Assembly (NCBI GenBank): GCA_039809865.1
Contig: JBDHVW010000041.1
Span: forward strand, 1-64,000
Length of the DNA stretch: 64,000 nt
Origin: QWHO01 sp039809865
GTDB taxonomy: Bacteria; Vulcanimicrobiota; Xenobia; Xenobiales; QWHO01
Reading direction: 5' to 3'
Below the pieces are notes generated by a model. It was not told the DNA's origin. It was given only the letters and a program-made list of their open reading frames with translations, and did no database searches. A program made the translations under genes and the position numbers. Position 1 is the first letter of the stretch. The number at the start of each line of letters is the position of its first letter. Positions 26,165 through 33,838 of this stretch are shown in pieces.

Positions 26165-27516
26165 GCTTTGGAGACCTCCGTGTCGAGCGCCCCGAGCATG
26201 TCGGGGATGCGGGTGAATTTAAGCCGGGGCCGGCCCAGTGCCTGTCCTTTGCTGACCTCGTCCTGGTTGAGCCGCTCCCAGTCGCCGTAGGAGACGATGC
26301 GCACCCCTTTGGCGACCAGGAACGTGGCCAGGTCGTCACCGGAAGGCTCGTTGTAGGAGCCTTCCTTCATCTTCTCGACGGTCTCCTTGGCGCACGGCTT
26401 GTTGGTGCCGATCACGCCGGAGGGACCGCGCTTAATCCAGCCGGCCACGAAGACCCCGGTCAAATCGGGAACCTTTCCGCAGTCGTGGGGAACGGTGCCC
26501 GTCTTGGGGTTGAACGGCAGCCCCGGCAGGGCCACGCCCAGGTAGCCGACGGAGCGGAACACCATCTGCACCGGCAGCTCCTCGGTCTCGCCGGTGGGCT
26601 CGCAGACGACCTTGCCGTCTTTCTCGGCCAGGCGATTGCGCACCAGTTTGAGCGCTTTCACACGGCCCTGCTCGTCGCCCACGATCTCCACCGGCGACTC
26701 CAGGAAGCGGATTTTCAGCATCCGCTGCTTGCCGGTCGGCTGGCGCTGGGAGAACTCCTTCAGCACGTCCACCTTCTTGGCGGTCATCTTGTCGGCGGCG
26801 ACCTCGGCCTGGCTGGAAGCGTCCAGCTCCATATCCTGGGGGGGGACACTCACGTCGGAAATGCTGAGCTCGCCGAGCTCGCGCACCTCGACCAGGGTGA
26901 AGGCGGCCTGGGCCGGCCCGCGCCTTCCCAGCATCACCACTTCCTTCACGCCGCTGCTCTCGAGCGCTTCCAGCGCGTAGTCGGCGATGTCGGTGGTGGC
27001 CAGCTCCTGGGTGCTGCGGCACAGGATGCGCGCCACGTCTACGGCCACGTTGCCCACGCCCACCACGGCCACGCGCTCGGCGTCGAGGCGGAACTGGCGG
27101 TCACGGTAGTCGGGATGACCGTTATACCAGCCCACGAACTCGGTGGCCGCGTAGCTCCCCTCGAGGTCCTCGCCCGGAATGCCCATCGTGCGGTCGGTCT
27201 GGGCGCCGGTGCAGAACACGATCTGGTGATAGTGCTGCTGCAGGTCGGCGAGGCTCAGGTCGCGGCCGTACTCGACGTTGCCGAAGTAGCGAAAGCCCGG
27301 CTGGCCGGCGATCTTGTCATAAATCGTAGTGACCGACTTGATCTTCTGGTGGTCGGGGGCGACCCCCCCGCGCACCAGCCCGTAAGGGGTGGGCAAACGG
27401 TCGATCATGTCGACCAGGACGTTGGATCCGAATTCTTTCTGGAGCCACTCGGCCGTGTAGAAGCCGGTGGGTCCCGAGCCGATAATGGCGACGCGCAATG
27501 GATTGGGGGTGCTCAT
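26161..27516 (-). CDS. fprA: Ferredoxin--NADP+ reductase, FprA/adrenodoxin reductase type
   Basis: A 451-residue flavoprotein. The FAD motif AIIGSGPTGFYTAEWL is at 10-25, then IDRLPTPYGLVRGGVAPDH, a hallmark of the adrenodoxin reductase/FprA family, and the NADPH motif VVGVGNVAVDVARIL near 150. FVAGWIKRGPSGVIGTNK near 375 closes the FAD site. It would move electrons between NADPH and ferredoxin. Length fits the family. It is first in the operon with the malate dehydrogenase-like gene and divergent from the gene at 27578. Confidence 0.92.
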   Translation of the reverse strand: MSTPNPLRVAIIGSGPTGFYTAEWLQKEFGSNVLVDMIDRLPTPYGLVRGGVAPDHQKIKSVTTIYDKIAGQPGFRYFGNVEYGRDLSLADLQQHYHQIVFCTGAQTDRTMGIPGEDLEGSYAATEFVGWYNGHPDYRDRQFRLDAERVAVVGVGNVAVDVARILCRSTQELATTDIADYALEALESSGVKEVVMLGRRGPAQAAFTLVEVRELGELSISDVSVPPQDMELDASSQAEVAADKMTAKKVDVLKEFSQRQPTGKQRMLKIRFLESPVEIVGDEQGRVKALKLVRNRLAEKDGKVVCEPTGETEELPVQMVFRSVGYLGVALPGLPFNPKTGTVPHDCGKVPDLTGVFVAGWIKRGPSGVIGTNKPCAKETVEKMKEGSYNEPSGDDLATFLVAKGVRIVSYGDWERLNQDEVSKGQALGRPRLKFTRIPDMLGALDTEVSKA

Positions 27517-27577
27517 GGTGGCGGGTGTTTTGCCACGCGCCCGGGGAGAACCTCTTCGCTGGACGAACTCTCGGGGG

Positions 27578-28300
27578 ATGTGGAGCTCTCAGTTGCCCTA
27601 TCGCGAGTTGCTGGAGGCTCTCCCGGACGACGACAGCGTGCTCGCTCCCTGGGCTTTGGAGCACGGTGCCTCGGTCCGCGCAGTGTTGGACTGGGCCCAG
27701 GCGCGCGATGGGCGCTGGCCGGCCCACGACCCTGAGAGTTGCGCGGTGTTGTATGCGCTGTCACGGGTGGAGCAGGTGCTGACCTACCGGGGGCAGTCCG
27801 CGTGGCTGGCTTCGCTCGGCTTACAGCCCTTCTCCCCGGCTGAGTTCCACCCGTATTTCTGCGAGGTGGTCTGCGTGGAAGAGGGTGTCGGACCGCCTGT
27901 CGTGGTCGGGGTCCAGTGGCCTGGCTGGTCTTACGGCAACCTGCTGATCGCCCGCGCCGGCTGCCTGGTGCGCAGCGGCCCGGAGTGGATGGTGCCGGGC
28001 GTGGCGGAGAACTCCACGCTCTACTGGGGTTACGTGCGGCGGCGTCCCTGCCAGGATCCCAGCCACGGATGGGGCTCCAACTCGCAGTGGGCCACCAGCT
28101 TTCGCCGGGACTACTGCGTGGACGGAACCTTTGGCTACAACGTCGACGCGCGTCATCAGGCCGTATCGGAGGAGGAGATCGAGCTGGTGCGCCACCGGTG
28201 CTACCTGACCGCCGAGCACTCGTGGGACTTTCCCTACGACCACGGCTATACCGAGAGCAGTCGGGGCAGCAGCTCGGCCGAGGGGCCTTCCAGGAAGTAA
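27578..28300 (+). CDS. Conserved-looking protein of unknown function
   Basis: A 240-residue protein with no motif I recognise. The first 70 residues are helical (LLEALPDDDSVLAPWALEHG), the rest beta-rich with many aromatics and Cys (YVRRRPCQDPSHGWGSNSQW, RRDYCVDGTFGYNVDARHQ). Start choice is uncertain: ATG 27578 has GGGGG directly before it; the frame is open further upstream into the divergent gene. Its 3' end overlaps the sirtuin gene on the opposite strand by 55 bp. It lacks a signal peptide or membrane segment. Confidence 0.6.
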   Translation: MWSSQLPYRELLEALPDDDSVLAPWALEHGASVRAVLDWAQARDGRWPAHDPESCAVLYALSRVEQVLTYRGQSAWLASLGLQPFSPAEFHPYFCEVVCVEEGVGPPVVVGVQWPGWSYGNLLIARAGCLVRSGPEWMVPGVAENSTLYWGYVRRRPCQDPSHGWGSNSQWATSFRRDYCVDGTFGYNVDARHQAVSEEEIELVRHRCYLTAEHSWDFPYDHGYTESSRGSSSAEGPSRK

Positions 28301-28953
28301 TCGGCGATCTGGCTGAGCGGAGTCGGCTCCACGTTGAGCTCGATCAGCGTCGCCCCGGCTTGCTGCGCAACGCGCGGAAGCATATTGGCGGGCGCCACCA
28401 GGCCGCTCGTGCCGACACACAGGAAGACGTCGCTGAACTCGGACTTGCTGAAGGCCTCGTCGAGCACTTGCGGATCGAGCGACTCGCCGAACCAGACGAT
28501 ATGAGGCCGCAGCCAGGCGCCGCAAGAGCACTTGAGGTTGCCGTCGTAATCGCGCGGATTGCCCTCGCGCGTGCAGCGGGTGCGCCAGATGTTGCCGTGC
28601 AACTCCAGCACGTTCTCGCTGCCGGCTTTGCGGTGGAGGCCGTCCACGTTCTGGGTGATGAGCGTGACGCTCGGCTTTCGGCCTTCGAGCTCGGCCAGAG
28701 CGCGGTGCCCCGCGTTGGGCTCGCATTTGGCCACGATGCTCTGACGCCACTGGTACCACTCCCAGACCAGCTCGGGGTTGGCCGAGAAGGCGCTGGGGTT
28801 GGCCAGTTGCTCGGGGCGGTAGGTCTTCCAGAGGCCCTGCTCTCCGCGAAAGGTGGGGACGCCGCTCTCGGCGCTGACCCCGGCGCCGGTCAGAACGACG
28901 ATCTTGCTCGCCTTCCCGACGATGTCGCGGGCCTCGTTCAGGTCGGTCTTCAA
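28246..28953 (-). CDS. cobB: Sirtuin (NAD-dependent protein deacylase), class III-like
   Basis: A 235-residue sirtuin, close to the usual bacterial size. NAD-binding GAGVSAESGVPTFRG is at 23-37, TQNVDGLHRKAG at 100-111, catalytic His119 in LELHGN, and GTSGLVAPA at 181-189. Tyr67 and Arg70 in EWYQWRQ match the pair that binds succinyl or malonyl groups in class III enzymes. The zinc site is unusual: only Cys127, Cys142 and Cys144 are present rather than two CxxC pairs. TTG 28953 overlaps the upstream stop (TTGA); longer frames add an unrelated N-terminus. Confidence 0.88.
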   Translation of the reverse strand: MKTDLNEARDIVGKASKIVVLTGAGVSAESGVPTFRGEQGLWKTYRPEQLANPSAFSANPELVWEWYQWRQSIVAKCEPNAGHRALAELEGRKPSVTLITQNVDGLHRKAGSENVLELHGNIWRTRCTREGNPRDYDGNLKCSCGAWLRPHIVWFGESLDPQVLDEAFSKSEFSDVFLCVGTSGLVAPANMLPRVAQQAGATLIELNVEPTPLSQIADYFLEGPSAELLPRLLSV

Positions 28954-29414
28954 GCTCCGGGCGGGCGGACGATCAGGACGTCGATCTTGTTGTTCTTGAC
29001 CTGCACGATGAGCCCCAGCTTGGAGTAGGTCATCACGCCCTCGCGCGACTGGTTGGGATTGCCGAGGATCTTGGGCACGTTGGCGGGCGGGGTCATCACC
29101 GACAGCCCCTCCTTGGTGGCGCCCGCATAAGCCTTCCACTGCTTGTCGGCGCCGTGGAGCGTGATCATGCTGACCTGGTCGTTGGTATAGACCAGCTCGA
29201 TACCGCGGTTGTAGTAGCAGACGTACACGTCGGTGGGGCGGAACTCGTTGCGCTCCATGTCCTGGGGCGCGCCGAGCTTGGCCTCGACGTTCTTGCGGCT
29301 CATCCCGAGGCTGGCTTCGGTAATGCCCTTTCCGGGCACGATCATGGGCGCCGCGTAGGCTGCCGCGAGGATTGCGATCGAACAGAAAAGCGATAAAACA
29401 GTGCGTTTGAACAT
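28950..29414 (-). CDS. Small exported protein, BamE/SmpA-like fold possible
   Basis: A 154-residue protein with a signal peptide (MFKRTVLSLFCSIAILAAAYA). The mature part begins IVPGKGITEASLGMSRKNVEAKLGAP, the turn-helix pattern of BamE/SmpA-like domains, and repeats it loosely near 110 (NVPKILGNPNQSREG). No lipobox is seen. It is coupled to the sirtuin gene by a TTGA overlap. Function beyond an exported beta-alpha protein is unknown. Confidence 0.7.
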   Translation of the reverse strand: MFKRTVLSLFCSIAILAAAYAAPMIVPGKGITEASLGMSRKNVEAKLGAPQDMERNEFRPTDVYVCYYNRGIELVYTNDQVSMITLHGADKQWKAYAGATKEGLSVMTPPANVPKILGNPNQSREGVMTYSKLGLIVQVKNNKIDVLIVRPPGA

Positions 29415-29502
29415 AGCGCCGGGCGGATTCTTTTCCCTGGTGGCGGGTTCCTGTTCAGGAGCCGTTCATCGGGCGGTAACATTTTTGTGAATCACGTGAT
29501 AC

Positions 29503-29523
29503 CAGCCCCGTTGTGTGGGGCTG
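29503..29523 (+). promoter_or_regulatory. Hairpin in the leader of the metallopeptidase gene
   Basis: Arms CAGCCCC and GGGGCTG with a 7-nt loop lie 48 bp before the ATG at 29571. A palindrome ATCACGTGAT (29491-29500) lies just upstream. Both are in the 156-bp divergent region; either may be regulatory, but nothing more can be said. Confidence 0.25.
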
Positions 29524-29570
29524 GAGCCCGCCGTTACGCTGAGAGCAAGATAACTGTTGGCGGAGGGCAC

Positions 29571-30773
29571 ATGACTTCATTCGTTCCAGGACTCTCTTTC
29601 TTCCAGCCAGGGCCGATGCAGAATTTCGGCTTTCAGGGGTTTCAGGGCTGCGGGGGCTACGCTCCGACGACCCCCTACCAGCCGTTCCCCGACCTCAATG
29701 CGCGCGAGGAGCTGCTGGGCGCCAACCAGACCCTGGGCCAGGGTTGGACAGGGCTCGGGGGCGGCTCTCAGAATGGCAATTCGTCGTTTCCGGGCACCCT
29801 GGCCGGCAATTTTCCAAGCAATGGGACCAACGTCAACTTCTCTCCCCAGACCCCGGGCCTCGTTCCCGCGCAGCGCACCAGTCTGGGCGAGAACGTGCAG
29901 GTGTCCAATGCGCCCGGAGCCACGTTGCTGGAAACCAGCCGGGTGCGGGTGTTGAACCGCAATCTGCCGGGAGCCGGCGCGCAGCTCGATGCCCAGGGCA
30001 ACCTGACCGGCCCGCTCGCGTCCACCCAGACGCTGACGGCAGCGGAGCGGACCGACCAGCTGTTCCGCGACAAGCTGGGCAACTTCCGCTATGACACGCC
30101 CAACGGCAAGCTGAACATCGACCTGGACGCCAACGTCGCGGGCCCGCAGGCTTTGCAGCGGGGCGACATCCAGTTCAACAATCGGCAGCCCGGCGCCACT
30201 ACCGACCCGGACGTGGTCTCGCACGAGGCGGGCCACAAGCTGCTCTACAGCCTCCGCCCCGGTCTGAGCAACGACCTGGCCACGCAGTCCACGCATGAGG
30301 CATTGGGGGACAGCGTCTCCCTCTTCACGTCGCTCCGCGACCCGAGCGTGCGCGCCGATCTGCTCAATCGCCTCGGGCGCGGCAACACCTCGGGCCTGGC
30401 CAGCAACATCGGCGAGTCGCTGGGCAGCGGGGGGATGGGCCTGCGCGACCTGGCCGGTCCCCTGCCGTTCCCTGGCAACCGGGACCCGCACATCGCGGGC
30501 AAGCCTCTCTCGACGGCGGTCTACAAGTCGGTCCTGGATGTGGCCGGGGCGCTGCGCCAGAACAACGGCAACCTGAGCCCGGACCAGGCGCTGGCGCAGG
30601 CCAACGAGCTGGTGGCGGGAGACGTGCTACGCGGGATTCAGTTCCTGCCGCAGCAGGGCTCGGTGGGGTTGGGCCGCTTCGCTCAGGCCGTCCTCGGCGC
30701 CGATCAGGCCGACCAGGGCGGGGCGCTCTCGCAGATTCTGGCCCGGAACTTCCAGGCCACGGGAGTGCTCTAG
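29571..30773 (+). CDS. Zinc metallopeptidase-like protein, thermolysin-type motifs
   Basis: A 400-residue protein. Residues 1-160 are Gly/Asn/Pro/Gln-rich and probably disordered, without a classical signal peptide. The catalytic region has HEAGH (218-222) and, 20 residues on, HEALGDSVSLF with Glu243 and Asp247, the M4/M36 gluzincin arrangement in which that Glu is the third zinc ligand. DPHIAGKPLSTAVYKSVL later resembles the thermolysin active-site region. GGAGGGCAC precedes ATG 29571. Substrate is unknown; being near other surface and pilus-type genes, an extracellular role is plausible. Confidence 0.75.
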   Translation: MTSFVPGLSFFQPGPMQNFGFQGFQGCGGYAPTTPYQPFPDLNAREELLGANQTLGQGWTGLGGGSQNGNSSFPGTLAGNFPSNGTNVNFSPQTPGLVPAQRTSLGENVQVSNAPGATLLETSRVRVLNRNLPGAGAQLDAQGNLTGPLASTQTLTAAERTDQLFRDKLGNFRYDTPNGKLNIDLDANVAGPQALQRGDIQFNNRQPGATTDPDVVSHEAGHKLLYSLRPGLSNDLATQSTHEALGDSVSLFTSLRDPSVRADLLNRLGRGNTSGLASNIGESLGSGGMGLRDLAGPLPFPGNRDPHIAGKPLSTAVYKSVLDVAGALRQNNGNLSPDQALAQANELVAGDVLRGIQFLPQQGSVGLGRFAQAVLGADQADQGGALSQILARNFQATGVL

Positions 30774-30930
30774 AAAGAAAGGAGCCCGAACCTTTGGCGG
30801 CCCGGGCTGTGAACAGGGAGATATGATGATTCTGGAGGGTTCCGTTGGGAGGGCTCCGGAGAGACCTCCTGACCACAAGATACCCGTTGGGGGGAGATCC
30901 ATCCAAGATCCGGGGAGGATCTACCTCCGA
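30772..30930 (+). repeat. Intergenic 160-bp repeat, copy 1
   Basis: Begins AGAAAGAAAGG at the stop codon of the metallopeptidase gene. It contains a hairpin (AGCCCG...CGGGCT around 30783-30808), then an almost invariant stretch ending in GGAGGGTTCCGTT and a purine-rich end. Copies 2 and 3 are at 31001 and 31173. No protein is supported. Confidence 0.85.
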
Positions 30931-30935
30931 TAGCC

Positions 30936-30989
30936 GTGGGGAAAGTTGTAGTTCCGATTTTGAGGAAGTGGAACTACAACTTTTCCCAC
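30936..30989. repeat. 20-bp inverted repeat between repeat copies 1 and 2
   Basis: GTGGGGAAAGTTGTAGTTCC (30936-30955) pairs with GGAACTACAACTTTTCCCAC (30970-30989) at 19 of 20 positions, with a 14-nt loop. The one mismatch is a G-U pair in RNA. It is far longer than a normal terminator stem and has no U-run, so a REP- or MITE-like hairpin is possible. Confidence 0.8.
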
Positions 30990-31000
30990 GACTTGTCGCC

Positions 31001-31162
31001 AGAAAGAAAGGAGCCCGAACCTTTGGCGGCCCGGGCTGTGAACAGGGAGATATGATGATTCTGGAGGGTTCCGTTAGGAGGGCTCCGGAGAGACCTCCTG
31101 ACCACACGATACCCGCAGGGGGCAGATCCATCCAAGATCCGAGGGGGATCTACTCGGGAGGT
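31001..31162 (+). repeat. Intergenic 160-bp repeat, copy 2
   Basis: Nearly identical to copy 1 over its first 75 bases, with a few substitutions later (CACACGATACCCGCAGGG for CACAAGATACCCGTTGGG). Read on the minus strand, the first hairpin is followed by CCTTTCTTTCT, as in a terminator. Confidence 0.85.
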
Positions 31163-31172
31163 GGTTTCGCGC

Positions 31173-31333
31173 TCAAAAAAGAGAGCCCGAACCTTTGGCG
31201 GCCCGGGCTGTGAACAGGGAGATATGATGATTCTGGAGGGTTCCGTTAGGAGGCTCCGGAGAGACCTCCTGACCACACGATACCCGTAGGGGGGAGATCC
31301 ATCCAAGATCCGAGGGGGATCTCCTCGGGAGGT
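31173..31333 (+). repeat. Intergenic 160-bp repeat, copy 3
   Basis: Third copy, with one missing G in the GGAGGGCTCC block and AAAAAAGAGAG in place of AGAAAGAAAGG at its left end. It ends about 64 bp before the PilP-like gene. With the others it fills the 624-bp gap between 30774 and 31397, where I see no gene. Confidence 0.85.
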
Positions 31334-31397
31334 TTGTCTCGGTCGAGCGTGCGAATTACCCCCGAATGCGCTGGTTGATTTGCCAGGGGGTGGAGCC

Positions 31398-32180
31398 GTG
31401 AACGCTTTCCAAGCGAGAGTTTCTTTGATTCTGGTCCTGCTCTGTCTGGTGGGGCGCTTGTCCGTGTCGGCCGAGGAGGTCCCGGCGCCGGAGGTGACCA
31501 TCGAGGGGATCTTGATCTCGCAGAACAGTGCCGCTGGCATCGTGCGGTCGTGGGAAGGGGATTCTTACCTGGTGCGCCCCGGGCAGAGCCTGGGGGAATA
31601 CACGGTGCTCGCGATCGACCCGAACCAGATTGTGTTCGGCTATGGCCGGGCAAAGTTTCCCATCAAGATGGCGGGCGCGGCGCTCCCTCCCGGACCGATC
31701 CTGCGGCTGCAGGGGGCCAGTCTACCCTACGCGGTGCGCCTGGTCTGCGACGGCCCCGTGCAGATCGCCCCCGACGTGCTCGGTAAGGTCACGCTCCAGA
31801 CCGCCTGTACGCCCGCACAGGCATTGGAGCAGGTGCTGCAAGGGACGTCGTTCGGGGTAAGTAAGCACCGGGGCATCACCATTGTCGCTCAGCGCTCGAG
31901 CCTGGCGGGTGTGGTCACCCGGTTCGACCAGAACATGACCGCGCTGAGCCAGGCTCCCAGCAGAAAGGTCTCGATGAGCTTCATGGCGGCGGATCTGACG
32001 TATGTCAGCCAGGTCTGTGCCAGGGAGATGAAGCTGGAGATCGCTGGCTCCCCTCCCCAGGGACTGGTGACCTGCGGACTCCACAGCCGCCCGGCCGCCG
32101 AGATTCTGGCCCTGGCCTGCGCGCTGCAGACACGGCCCGTCGGGGTGTCGCTCAACGGACGGTCGCTGGTGTTTCGCTAA
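31398..32180 (+). CDS. Exported PilP/GspC-like protein with secretin-type N-domains
   Basis: A 260-residue protein with a signal peptide (residues 1-28). Residues 33-95 (IEGILISQNSAAGIVRSWEG, then VRPGQSLGEYTVLAIDPNQI) match the PilP/GspC homology region that contacts the secretin. Two STN/secretin N0-like segments follow: VRLVCDGPVQIAPDVLGKVT with TPAQALEQVLQG near 115-160, and VSMSFMAADLTYVSQVC near 200. It would sit in the periplasm and link inner-membrane assembly to an outer-membrane pore; no secretin channel domain is present. GTG 31398 is the start, with GGGGGTGGAG before it. Confidence 0.7.
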   Translation: MNAFQARVSLILVLLCLVGRLSVSAEEVPAPEVTIEGILISQNSAAGIVRSWEGDSYLVRPGQSLGEYTVLAIDPNQIVFGYGRAKFPIKMAGAALPPGPILRLQGASLPYAVRLVCDGPVQIAPDVLGKVTLQTACTPAQALEQVLQGTSFGVSKHRGITIVAQRSSLAGVVTRFDQNMTALSQAPSRKVSMSFMAADLTYVSQVCAREMKLEIAGSPPQGLVTCGLHSRPAAEILALACALQTRPVGVSLNGRSLVFR

Positions 32181-32222
32181 CGGGTGCTGACCAACGGTCA
32201 GGCATTTCGGCCGGGCCCATCC

Positions 32223-32256
32223 CGTGCCGGGCGAGTCGCCCTGGCATGCCGGCACG
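32223..32256. terminator. Possible terminator between convergent genes
   Basis: Perfect 8-bp arms CGTGCCGG (32223-32230) and CCGGCACG (32249-32256) lie in the 112-bp gap between convergent stops. There is no clear U-run, so termination is only a guess from its position. Confidence 0.3.
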
Positions 32257-32292
32257 ACTCGGTCCGGCATTCCCAGGACCGCTCGGCGGCGG

Positions 32293-33357
32293 TCACCGAG
32301 CCCGCCGCCCCCCCAACCAGTAGCCCGCGCCCAGGGCCACGAGCAGGCCGGAGGCGACCACGCGGTGGCGGATGGCCTGGCCCCAGTTCGAGGTGCCCAC
32401 CGCCCAGAGCGACTCGAGCATCACGAAGATGAGCAGTACCAGCAAACGGCGGTCGCGACGCGCGCCGAGGACCACCCCGACGCAGAGCAGCATCCGGAGG
32501 GCCGATTCAGCCCAGCCGTACCAATCGGCGGGCGAACCGGGCAGCGGGGCGAACATGTAGCTGCCCAACACGCGGGGAAAGGTGGTCAGAAAGCCCCCCG
32601 CGGAGCTTGTATCGAGCGGCGCCCGATAGGTTTTGCGGCCGGCCGGGACGCCCTGGCGATACGTGGCGGCCTCGCTCAGCAGGGTGCCTCCGGTCAGCGA
32701 TGAGGTCGCTGGCGAGCTCGCCGGGGGGTGCGTGAGCAAAACCGTCGCGAGCCCCAGCGCCAGAGGGACCCCCGGCCACGGACGCGAGAGCGCCGCCAGC
32801 ACCGCCAGCGCCAGCGCGAACACCGCCAGGCCGTTGTGGAGCTGCGTCAGTAAAGCCAGGCTCAGCATAGCCGGGATGGGCGCCCGCCGCACGATCGACC
32901 AGGTGGCGGTCAGCACCAGCAGCATCTGGAACGACTCGCGCAAGGTGACTGAGGTGGCGAGCACGCCGGCGGGCCAGAGCCCGAATACCAGCACCAGGGC
33001 CGGGGCGCGGTGGCCGTATCCCCGCCACTCCACCAGCCTGACAAAGACCACCAGGCTCAGCGAGAAGGCCAGGATGGACAGCTCGCAGCCCAGCAGGTCG
33101 TCGCATCCCAGGTAGTGATAGACCTTATGCAGGCAGGCCACATAGGGGTGGTAGGTCGGATCCGTTCGCAGGCCCTGGGCGGTCAGGTTGAACGTGCGCG
33201 CGTCCTCTTCGGCCATCGGGATGAGCGTGACGGTGCAGTTGATGAGAGCGGCGACGTGGCGGACCGCCAGAGTTGCCCAGCAGGCCACGAGCAGGGCGGG
33301 GTTGCTGCGAAAGCGCAGCGGGATCACGAGCGTCAGGCTGGCGAGCAGCCAGCTCAC
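32293..33357 (-). CDS. Polytopic membrane protein, EpsG/glycosyltransferase-like
   Basis: A 354-residue protein with about nine to ten predicted membrane helices. The segment SVTLRESFQMLLVLTATWSI, a charged Arg-Glu pair in a membrane loop, resembles polysaccharide polymerases and membrane glycosyltransferases of the EpsG type. A periplasmic loop lies near 60-110 (FNLTAQGLRTDPTYHPYVAC). The GTG start overlaps the previous stop (GTGA), linking it to the small exported protein upstream. The activity is not proven by sequence. Confidence 0.6.
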   Translation of the reverse strand: MSWLLASLTLVIPLRFRSNPALLVACWATLAVRHVAALINCTVTLIPMAEEDARTFNLTAQGLRTDPTYHPYVACLHKVYHYLGCDDLLGCELSILAFSLSLVVFVRLVEWRGYGHRAPALVLVFGLWPAGVLATSVTLRESFQMLLVLTATWSIVRRAPIPAMLSLALLTQLHNGLAVFALALAVLAALSRPWPGVPLALGLATVLLTHPPASSPATSSLTGGTLLSEAATYRQGVPAGRKTYRAPLDTSSAGGFLTTFPRVLGSYMFAPLPGSPADWYGWAESALRMLLCVGVVLGARRDRRLLVLLIFVMLESLWAVGTSNWGQAIRHRVVASGLLVALGAGYWLGGRRAR

Positions 33358-33815
33358 TGGCGGGGCATCGGGTAGGTCTTCTCGACCTTCCAGCCGTTCC
33401 CAGCGCGCGTCAGGCGCACGAAGTTGCCCTGATACTTGTGGCCGAAAAACCGCCACCCGACCAGGGCGTGGTCACCGTCGAAAACCACGTGGGTCACGGC
33501 GTAGACGCTCTCCGGGGGGTGGGGGTCGTTCTCGGGGACGACCCGGCGCTTGAGCTTGCGGGTTTCGAGGTAGCCAGGGAAGCCCTTCGAGAAGGTCCGC
33601 AACCTCCGGCCGAGAGGGTCGTCGGGGGCCTCGCGGAGCTCCATGGTCACCTCGTTGACGGCCGCATCCAGGGGCAGGATGACATTGTAGATCGCATACT
33701 CGTCAGCGGTGATCGGGTTCTCCTCGGGAGGCGAGGGCGGGGCTGCCTCCGTCGGCCGAAAAAAGAACCCGGTCAGGGCGATGAATGCCAGAACAACGGC
33801 TAAGGTCCAGCGCAT
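33354..33815 (-). CDS. Small membrane-anchored protein, ITADEYAIY family (paralog 1)
   Basis: A 153-residue protein with an N-terminal hydrophobic segment (MRWTLAVVLAFIALTGFFFR) that is either a signal peptide or an anchor. It is followed by ITADEYAIYNVILP and, near the end, SVYAVTHVVFDGDHALVGWRFFGH and VRLTRAGNGWKVE. The same three blocks recur in the genes at 39008, 39474 and 39866. Family and function unknown. Confidence 0.65.
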   Translation of the reverse strand: MRWTLAVVLAFIALTGFFFRPTEAAPPSPPEENPITADEYAIYNVILPLDAAVNEVTMELREAPDDPLGRRLRTFSKGFPGYLETRKLKRRVVPENDPHPPESVYAVTHVVFDGDHALVGWRFFGHKYQGNFVRLTRAGNGWKVEKTYPMPRQ

Positions 33816-33838
33816 GTTCCCTCTGTCGCAAAACCGCC

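Noticed and set aside
29491..29500. ATCACGTGAT as a CRP site
   Set aside because: It lacks the TGTGA-N6-TCACA spacing; a 10-bp palindrome alone is weak evidence.
30364..31540. Minus-strand open frames MDLPPxG...PFFL through the three repeats
   Set aside because: They exist only because the repeat is duplicated without stops; there is no ribosome site and the same peptide simply recurs.
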